From positions 1 to 10,317 of the forward strand of contig JAAAOH010000110.1 in NCBI GenBank assembly GCA_009908925.1: DNA of 10,317 nt, given 5' to 3'. The notes beneath the pieces were generated by a model that saw nothing but the letters and a program-made list of their open reading frames with translations, had not been told where the DNA came from and did not search any database. Positions 1 through 5,146 of this stretch are shown in pieces. The translations under genes were made by a program, and so were the position numbers. How positions within the stretch are numbered: position 1 is the stretch's first letter; every line of letters begins with the position of its first letter. The DNA is from Spirochaetota bacterium (GTDB lineage: Bacteria > Spirochaetota > Spirochaetia > DSM-27196 > PWMO01).

Positions 1-1
1 C

Positions 2-814
2 CCGGAGATGATCCCGCACTTCTCCACGGCGAAGTCACCGCAGATGATGCTTGCGGCGATGACCAAGACCTACTACGCCCAGCAGCAGAATCTCGAACCT
101 TCCGACATCTATCATGTCTCGGTCATGCCCTGTACCTCCAAGAAGTACGAGATCGTGCGCGACGAGAACATGTACTCCTCCGGCGTGCAGGATATAGACG
201 CCTCGATTACCACGCGCGAGCTCTCGCGCATGATCAAGTCCGCAGGCATCAGCTTCGCGGAGCTTCCCGATGAAGAGGCAGACAGCGCCCTCGGCCTCTA
301 CACCGGCGCCGGCACCATCTTCGGCGCCACCGGCGGTGTCATGGAAGCGGCGCTTCGCACCGCCCACTACCTGGTCACCGGCAAAGACCGCGACAAGGTG
401 GAATTCAACGAGGTGCGCGGGCTCGAGGGCGTTCGAGAGGCAAAGATCGACATCGAGGGCACAGAGGTCCGCGTTGCCGTGGCGCACTCCATCTCCAACG
501 TTTCCAGGGTCATCGAGCGGGTGAAGGAGGCTCAGGCAAAGGGTGAGGAGCTTCCCTATCACTTTATCGAGGTCATGGCCTGCCCCGGCGGGTGCATCTC
601 GGGTGGCGGTCAGCCCTACGGTACCACGAACGCGGTTCGCCGCAAGCGCATCAAGGGACTCTACTCCGACGACACCAAGCAGAAGCTTCGACAGTCCCAT
701 CACAACACGGCAATCAAGGAGCTCTACGAGAACTTCCTCGAGAAACCGCTCTCCGAGAAATCTCATACGTACCTCCATACCGGTTACACGCCGAGGCCCG
801 TGTACAACAAGTAG
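2..814 (+). CDS. hydA: [FeFe] hydrogenase catalytic subunit, C-terminal part (5' truncated by window edge)
   Basis: This is the C-terminal half of an iron-only hydrogenase, which reversibly reduces protons to H2 at the H-cluster in the cytoplasm, usually to dispose of fermentation electrons from ferredoxin and/or NADH. The frame is open through the left edge, so the start and the N-terminal FeS domains lie outside; the ATG at 8 is internal. Counting from that Met, the second H-cluster motif is MPCTSKKYE (Cys at 42). The third is VMACPGGCISGGGQP (Cys at 192 and 196), which ligates the [4Fe-4S] and bridges to the di-iron site. The protein ends with a small-subunit-like tail, YLHTGYTPRPVY, typical of fused large/small subunit enzymes such as HndD/HydA. 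The first H-cluster motif (TSCxP) is not in the window. All visible ligand residues are intact, so the enzyme is probably functional. Whether it is an electron-bifurcating, NADH-linked subunit would depend on hydB/hydC-type genes upstream, which cannot be seen. Confidence 0.95.
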   Translation, partial: PEMIPHFSTAKSPQMMLAAMTKTYYAQQQNLEPSDIYHVSVMPCTSKKYEIVRDENMYSSGVQDIDASITTRELSRMIKSAGISFAELPDEEADSALGLYTGAGTIFGATGGVMEAALRTAHYLVTGKDRDKVEFNEVRGLEGVREAKIDIEGTEVRVAVAHSISNVSRVIERVKEAQAKGEELPYHFIEVMACPGGCISGGGQPYGTTNAVRRKRIKGLYSDDTKQKLRQSHHNTAIKELYENFLEKPLSEKSHTYLHTGYTPRPVYNK

Positions 815-830
815 CACCTGCGCGTATAAT
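801..830 (+). promoter_or_regulatory. Putative sigma70 promoter for the acetyltransferase operon, overlapping the hydrogenase 3' end
   Basis: A perfect -10 hexamer TATAAT lies at 825-830, unusual in this GC-rich sequence. A -35-like TGTACA (801-806, 4 of 6 matches to TTGACA) is 18 bases upstream, inside the last codons of the hydrogenase gene. The expected start of transcription, about 836-838, falls inside the left arm of the intrinsic terminator at 834-867. It could therefore drive the downstream gene at 878 while upstream transcripts are terminated. This is inferred from sequence only, and the -35 is weak. Confidence 0.5.
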
Positions 831-833
831 CGG

Positions 834-867
834 GGGGACAGGTTCTCAGGGCCTGTCCCCTTTTTTT
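834..867 (+). terminator. Rho-independent terminator of the hydrogenase transcript
   Basis: GGGGACAGG (834-842) pairs perfectly with CCTGTCCCC (852-860), giving a 9-bp, GC-rich stem with a 9-base loop. Seven consecutive T residues follow (861-867). This is a textbook intrinsic terminator, 20 bases after the hydrogenase stop codon. The T-tract runs directly into the GGAG ribosome-binding site of the next gene, so there is no spacer between the two transcription units. Confidence 0.9.
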
Positions 868-871
868 GGAG
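868..871 (+). promoter_or_regulatory. Ribosome-binding site deciding the acetyltransferase start
   Basis: GGAG lies immediately after the terminator T-tract and 6 bases before ATG 878. This spacing supports ATG 878 rather than the in-frame TTG at 866, which sits within the terminator T-run and has no upstream Shine-Dalgarno sequence. Confidence 0.7.
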
Positions 872-877
872 TGCAGG

Positions 878-2143
878 ATGGAACGCACACGGGATCAATG
901 GGAGCCCGACATCAGGATGCGCCGCTACAGCGATCCCGCCGATCGGTCCGCAGCCATACGAATCTGGAATGAAGTAGGGTGGATCGAGGACGAGAAGCGG
1001 GAACAGGAAGGCCTCGCGGTGTTTCTCTCCGGCGCCGACGCATGGCTTGCGGAGCTGAGAAACACACCGGAATGCATGGTGGCCACGATGCCCGGCACGG
1101 TCATGCACCTGTCGCAGGAGATCCGCATGCGAGCGGTCATGGCCGTCTCTACCAGTCGCGTCGGGCGCAGGCAGGGACTCGCCCGCCGCCTCACCGCACA
1201 CGCCCTTGCGAACGATGCGCAGGAGGGAGAGCTCGTATCTCTGCTCGGAATGTTCGATCAGGGGTTCTACGACCACCTCGGCTACGGCACCGGTGCCTAC
1301 GAACGTTTCATCTCCTTCGACCCCGCTGCCCTTCGAGTGGAGGGCCGCCCACCGGTTCCGCACCGGCTGACGATGAAAGACGCCGCGCTCATTCACGAGA
1401 GCCGACTTCACCGAATGCGTATCCACGGCTCCTGCACGATTCTCCCGGAGGCGGCCAGCAACGCAGAGATGATTCTCAGCAAGGGCGGGTTCGGGCTCGG
1501 CTACTTCAGCGAGGACGGGCGTCTCACGCATCACCTGTGGGCGGTTCCCAAGGGCGAAAACGGCCCCTATCGCGTAGACTGGCTCGTCTACGAAACGCCG
1601 GAGCAGTTTCACGAGCTACTCCGCCTCATAAAGGGCCTCGGGGATCAGGTCTACTCTGTTCAAATGAAGGAACCCCGGTGGGTGCATATGCAGGATTTTC
1701 TCGATCAGCCGTTCCGCAATCACCTGCGTACCAGACGCAGTGAGCTCGAGTCGAGCTGGGAGAGCAGCGCCTACTGGCAGGTGCGGATACTCGACCTTGA
1801 GAAAGTGATGGCGGTAACATCCGTGCCGGGGCGGGGACGAATTTCCTTCAATCTCCAGTTAGAAGACCCGATAGCGCGATATCTTCAGGATTCGGACGGG
1901 TGGAGCGGCATAGCCGGTGCGTATGTAGTCACCGTTGGCGAGGTTTCACACGCGCGGCCAGGCCACGAGAACGCACTCCCGACGATGCGTGCCACGGTCA
2001 ACGCCTTCTCCCGGCTGTGGTTCGGGGCCGCATCGCCGCTCTCGCTTGCGCTTACCGGTGAGATCGAGGCACCTGCCGAGCTTCTCGAAGAGCTCGGCTG
2101 GATACTCTGTTTGCCGATTCCGTCACTCGATTGGGTGTTTTGA
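878..2143 (+). CDS. Eis-like GNAT family N-acetyltransferase
   Basis: The 421-residue protein has the architecture of the Eis family: an N-terminal GNAT fold, a second GNAT-like region, and a C-terminal SCP2-like domain. Eis of Mycobacterium is about 400 residues long. The acetyl-CoA pyrophosphate-binding stretch is RVGRRQGLARRL (residues 94-105), after the strand AVMAVSTS. The segment FDQGFYDHLGYGTGAYERF (126-144) matches the Eis/GNAT element in which a Tyr serves as general acid. The chain ends exactly at Phe (DWVF), like Eis, where the free C-terminal carboxylate takes part in catalysis. No signal peptide or membrane segment is visible. The start is ATG 878 with GGAG 6 bases upstream. It is the first gene of a three-gene unit and overlaps the next by one base (TGATG). 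The substrate is unknown: mycobacterial Eis acetylates aminoglycosides and protein lysines, but many relatives have no known substrate, so resistance should not be assumed. Confidence 0.8.
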   Translation: MERTRDQWEPDIRMRRYSDPADRSAAIRIWNEVGWIEDEKREQEGLAVFLSGADAWLAELRNTPECMVATMPGTVMHLSQEIRMRAVMAVSTSRVGRRQGLARRLTAHALANDAQEGELVSLLGMFDQGFYDHLGYGTGAYERFISFDPAALRVEGRPPVPHRLTMKDAALIHESRLHRMRIHGSCTILPEAASNAEMILSKGGFGLGYFSEDGRLTHHLWAVPKGENGPYRVDWLVYETPEQFHELLRLIKGLGDQVYSVQMKEPRWVHMQDFLDQPFRNHLRTRRSELESSWESSAYWQVRILDLEKVMAVTSVPGRGRISFNLQLEDPIARYLQDSDGWSGIAGAYVVTVGEVSHARPGHENALPTMRATVNAFSRLWFGAASPLSLALTGEIEAPAELLEELGWILCLPIPSLDWVF

Positions 2144-3627
2144 TGTCTGATATGCAGCAATACGAAGACGCCGGGGTAACGACCGGCGAAGCAACCGACG
2201 GTGAGGCGGACGCGGTGGTCGAAGTCGCCCCGGAAGTGGAGCGCCTCGAGGCAGAGAATGCCGAGCTCCGGCGCAAGCTCACCGAGGCGGAAGAAACGAC
2301 TGCCTGGCTCGAAGATCTGGTAAACAAGAACCAGCATACACTGCTGCCGATTCGGCGGCATTTCGACCGGGCCGTGGCCGGGCTTCTCGACCCCGAACGG
2401 CGAAACGGTCACTCCGGCAGTGTGGCGGTGGGGGTTCTCAGGCTGGATCGCTCATACGACCGGATCAAGGATACCCGCGACCGGGGCAAGGCCATCCTGT
2501 TCAATACCGCTGATCGCCTCAAGGGGCTGCTGGGTGACTATCTCTATCAGTCGGACAGACTCGATGAGTTTCTCTTCGCGATTCCCGGCATGACCAGCCT
2601 CGATGCGGTGGAGCTCATGGCAACACGTATCGTGGAAGCTGTGTCCCGCCCCCACGAGCCGCCGGCCAAGGACGTCGTCTTCGGGTGTCATGTCGGGCTG
2701 TCGCTGAACACCGGCCGGCTCACGAAAGAGGAGCTGCTGGGAAACGCCTACATAGCCCTCGCCGAGAGCGAGACGGGGCGTGGTCGATACGTTATCTACG
2801 ACGAGACGATCGGAAACCGCTATCGGGAGAAGGCGGAGATCGAGCGATCGCTTTCGACGGTTGCCCAGGCCGGATTCGAGGATTTTCGGCTGGTGTACCA
2901 GCCCTTCGTCGACAGTGAGGGTCGGCTGATCGGCGCGGAGGCGCTCATTCGCTGGTTCCATCCCCACCTCGGACCGCTCTCACCTGCCCTGTTCATACCC
3001 ATTGCAGAGGAGACCGGCGAGATTCGCCTGCTCGGGCAGTGGACCCTCTACAACGCTGCGCGTCAGCTTCGTGAGTGGATCAAATCCAGCGGACGGGACC
3101 TGCACATGTCGGTGAATCTGTCCCCGGCGCAGTTCAAGCAACAGGACCTCATCGTGCGCATCGAGGGCATTCTCGATGCTCTCGGGCTCGACGGCCGTCA
3201 TCTCAAGCTCGAGCTCACCGAAGGTGCCATCATGGAGGATCCGGAGCAGGCGATCCGTACGATGAAGATGCTCGACGAGCGTGGCGTGCGGATCTCAATC
3301 GATGACTTCGGGACGGGCTATTCATCGCTCTCCTACCTCAAGAGATTCCCCGTTCATACCCTCAAGATCGACCAGTCATTCGTCGAGGACGTGACCACGA
3401 ATCAGAGTAACCAGGAGATCGTCCGCGCCATTATATCGATGGCTCACAGCCTCCACATTGAGTCCCTTGCTGAGGGCGTGGAGACGGCGGAGCAGCGTGA
3501 TTTTCTCGCGGCCGAGGGCTGCGACAGCATCCAGGGCTATTTCTACTCACCGCCCGTCCCGGCGCGGGACTTCGAGCCGTTCCTGCAGGCGGGCCGCATC
3601 GATCCTCGCGTCGCCGCCGAGCCATGA
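2143..3627 (+). CDS. Cyclic-di-GMP phosphodiesterase with degenerate GGDEF and intact EAL domain
   Basis: This 494-residue soluble protein should hydrolyse c-di-GMP to pGpG, lowering the second messenger that favours sessile life. Residues about 30-62 are Glu/Leu-rich and look like a coiled coil. A GGDEF-like domain follows (about 90-225) whose signature reads RLDEF (139-143) instead of GGDEF, with no RxxD inhibitory site; it is probably not a cyclase. The EAL domain (about 232-480) keeps the catalytic set: EAL in GAEALIRW (E266), Asn in VNLSP (N325), ELTE (357-360), IDDFGTGYSS (D387, D388), LKID (K408), AEGVET (E444, E447) and QGYFYSPP (Q464). There are no transmembrane helices or sensor domain. 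ATG 2143 is chosen because it overlaps the preceding stop as TGATG and begins a natural N-terminus; the in-frame TTG 2131 lies inside the upstream gene. No clear Shine-Dalgarno sequence precedes it, so translation is likely coupled. It overlaps aroDE by 4 bases. Confidence 0.92.
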   Translation: MSDMQQYEDAGVTTGEATDGEADAVVEVAPEVERLEAENAELRRKLTEAEETTAWLEDLVNKNQHTLLPIRRHFDRAVAGLLDPERRNGHSGSVAVGVLRLDRSYDRIKDTRDRGKAILFNTADRLKGLLGDYLYQSDRLDEFLFAIPGMTSLDAVELMATRIVEAVSRPHEPPAKDVVFGCHVGLSLNTGRLTKEELLGNAYIALAESETGRGRYVIYDETIGNRYREKAEIERSLSTVAQAGFEDFRLVYQPFVDSEGRLIGAEALIRWFHPHLGPLSPALFIPIAEETGEIRLLGQWTLYNAARQLREWIKSSGRDLHMSVNLSPAQFKQQDLIVRIEGILDALGLDGRHLKLELTEGAIMEDPEQAIRTMKMLDERGVRISIDDFGTGYSSLSYLKRFPVHTLKIDQSFVEDVTTNQSNQEIVRAIISMAHSLHIESLAEGVETAEQRDFLAAEGCDSIQGYFYSPPVPARDFEPFLQAGRIDPRVAAEP

Positions 3628-5141
3628 TCTGTCTTACCCTCACACGGGACACCATTTCAGACGACCTCGAGGACGTGAGGCATAACCTCGACTGGATAGA
3701 TCTGGTGGAGCTCCGCGTCGACCGGCTGTCGAATCCGGATCCGGACGCAGTTGCCCGCTTCCCCGGAGAGCTCGCAAAGATGACAGGAGGCGAAAACGCG
3801 GGGCCGGCGTCTATACTGACCGTCCGACGCCCCGCCGACGGCGGAAGCTGGAGCGGCAGTGAGGCGGACCGCCTCGCGGTGCTCTCGCAGTCGATTTCGG
3901 AGGGAGGATTCGACTACCTTGACCTCGAGCTCGACCTCGCCGAGACGCCCGACGGCCGGCGGCTTGCCGAGCTCGCGCGGTCGGGCGGTACGCGCATCAT
4001 CCGATCCGTCCACAACTTCGAGGGGATGCCCGATGACCTTGCACGGCTCTATGAGGATCTCTCCGCCCGTGAGGATGAGATTCCCAAGCTTGCGGTGACG
4101 CCGCGAACCTCGGCGGATCTTCTCGTGCTTGTCGGGCTTATCCTCGATACCGGGCCGCGGGAGCGTATCATTATCGGGATGGGTGCCGTTGGGTTCCCGA
4201 TGCGCGTGGCGGCACGGCGTCTCGGCGGGTATCTCTCCTATGCCTCGGCGAGTTCGAATCCCGACGTCGCCGCCGCTCCCGGCCACGTGACGCCCCGGGT
4301 ACTCGCCGAGACCTACCGCTACCGCGAGCAGTCGCCCGAGACCGCGGTCTTCGGCATCATCGGGAACCCGGTGCTCCACTCTGGATCCCCCGAATATCAC
4401 AACCGTCATTTCCTCGAGAAGAACCTCGATGCCGTCTACATTCCCTTCCAGGTCGACGACCTCGATGCCTTCTTCGTCACGGCGGTGCGGCTCGATATAC
4501 GGGGGCTCTCGGTGACCGTTCCGCACAAGGAAGGGGTCATACCTCACCTCGATGAAACCGACGAGTCGGTCGTGCCGGTCGGTGCCTGCAACACCGTGCT
4601 CATCACCGACGGGCGACGACGCGGACTGAACACCGACGTTGCGGGATTTCTGCTGCCGCTCGAGCGGGCCATCGGTGCGAGCGGGCCGGAAGCCTTCGAC
4701 GGGATGCGGGCCACCGTCATCGGTGCGGGCGGCGCTGCGAGGGCGGTGGTGTTCGCGCTGCTGAGGCTGGGGGTGCGCCTGTGCATCGTCAATCGCACGC
4801 CGGAACGCGCCGAGCGCATGGGCGCGGAGATCGCGGAGGCGGTCGGCGGCGAACAGCCCGTGGTCGCGGAGCTCGGTCCCGATGCCGCCTCCCTCATCGA
4901 GGAGCACGGCAGCCTCATCGTGCAGACGACCTCTGTCGGCATGGAGCCGGAGGTAACCGCAGATCCGCTGGCCTTCTATGAGTTCCGCGGCCACGAGATT
5001 GCCTACGATCTGATCTACGCGCCCGAGCAGACCCGGTTTCTCACACGCGCGGCGGCCGCAGGCTGTCTGACCATTCCGGGCACCAGCATGTTCGAGGAGC
5101 AGGCCCTCGCACAGGCCGCTCATTTCGAGCACATTTTGTAG
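3624..5141 (+). CDS. aroDE: Bifunctional 3-dehydroquinate dehydratase (type I) / shikimate dehydrogenase
   Basis: This 505-residue fusion performs two consecutive steps of the shikimate pathway: 3-dehydroquinate to 3-dehydroshikimate, then NADPH-dependent reduction to shikimate. The N-terminal AroD half (1-about 230) shows VELRVDR (E29, R31), SVHNF with catalytic H130, the Schiff-base lysine in IPKLAV (K155), and GFPMR (R194). The AroE half (about 240-505) shows FGIIGNPVLHSGSP (243-256), VTVPHK with catalytic K302, GACNT (320-324), GLNTDVAGF (D338), the dinucleotide loop GAGGA (367-371), NRT (390-392, typical of NADP preference), TTSVGM (435-440) and YDLIYAPEQT. Such fusions are known from plants and some bacteria, for example Chlamydia. 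Oddities are in the AroD half: the usual EGG is DGG (D72), and the lid motif SAPGQ reads AAPGH (217-221). The gene starts by an ATGA overlap with the phosphodiesterase, without a convincing Shine-Dalgarno sequence, and ends 5 bases from the convergent gene. Confidence 0.95.
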   Translation: MICLTLTRDTISDDLEDVRHNLDWIDLVELRVDRLSNPDPDAVARFPGELAKMTGGENAGPASILTVRRPADGGSWSGSEADRLAVLSQSISEGGFDYLDLELDLAETPDGRRLAELARSGGTRIIRSVHNFEGMPDDLARLYEDLSAREDEIPKLAVTPRTSADLLVLVGLILDTGPRERIIIGMGAVGFPMRVAARRLGGYLSYASASSNPDVAAAPGHVTPRVLAETYRYREQSPETAVFGIIGNPVLHSGSPEYHNRHFLEKNLDAVYIPFQVDDLDAFFVTAVRLDIRGLSVTVPHKEGVIPHLDETDESVVPVGACNTVLITDGRRRGLNTDVAGFLLPLERAIGASGPEAFDGMRATVIGAGGAARAVVFALLRLGVRLCIVNRTPERAERMGAEIAEAVGGEQPVVAELGPDAASLIEEHGSLIVQTTSVGMEPEVTADPLAFYEFRGHEIAYDLIYAPEQTRFLTRAAAAGCLTIPGTSMFEEQALAQAAHFEHIL

Positions 5142-5146
5142 CAGGC

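Noticed and set aside
866..877. Earlier TTG start for the acetyltransferase
   Set aside because: It lies in the terminator T-run, lacks a ribosome-binding site, and adds only four residues. ATG 878 has GGAG at proper spacing.
35..1612. Long minus-strand open frame (525 codons) opposite the hydrogenase and acetyltransferase genes
   Set aside because: It is antisense to two clearly recognisable proteins and spans the terminator. Its translation matches no family I know and is rich in H, R, G and A typical of GC-rich shadow frames.
2075..2098. Perfect 8-bp inverted repeat (GCCGAGCT / AGCTCGGC, 8-base loop) near the end of the acetyltransferase gene
   Set aside because: It encodes ordinary AELLEELG residues using the gene's favoured GAG/CTC codons and has no T-tract, so it is likely a by-product of codon choice. 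A role in attenuating the next gene cannot be excluded.
3657..5132. 491-codon minus-strand open frame covering almost all of aroDE
   Set aside because: It lies opposite a gene with complete catalytic motifs, and its translation has the His/Arg/Gly-rich composition of a shadow frame. It results from high GC and biased codons.
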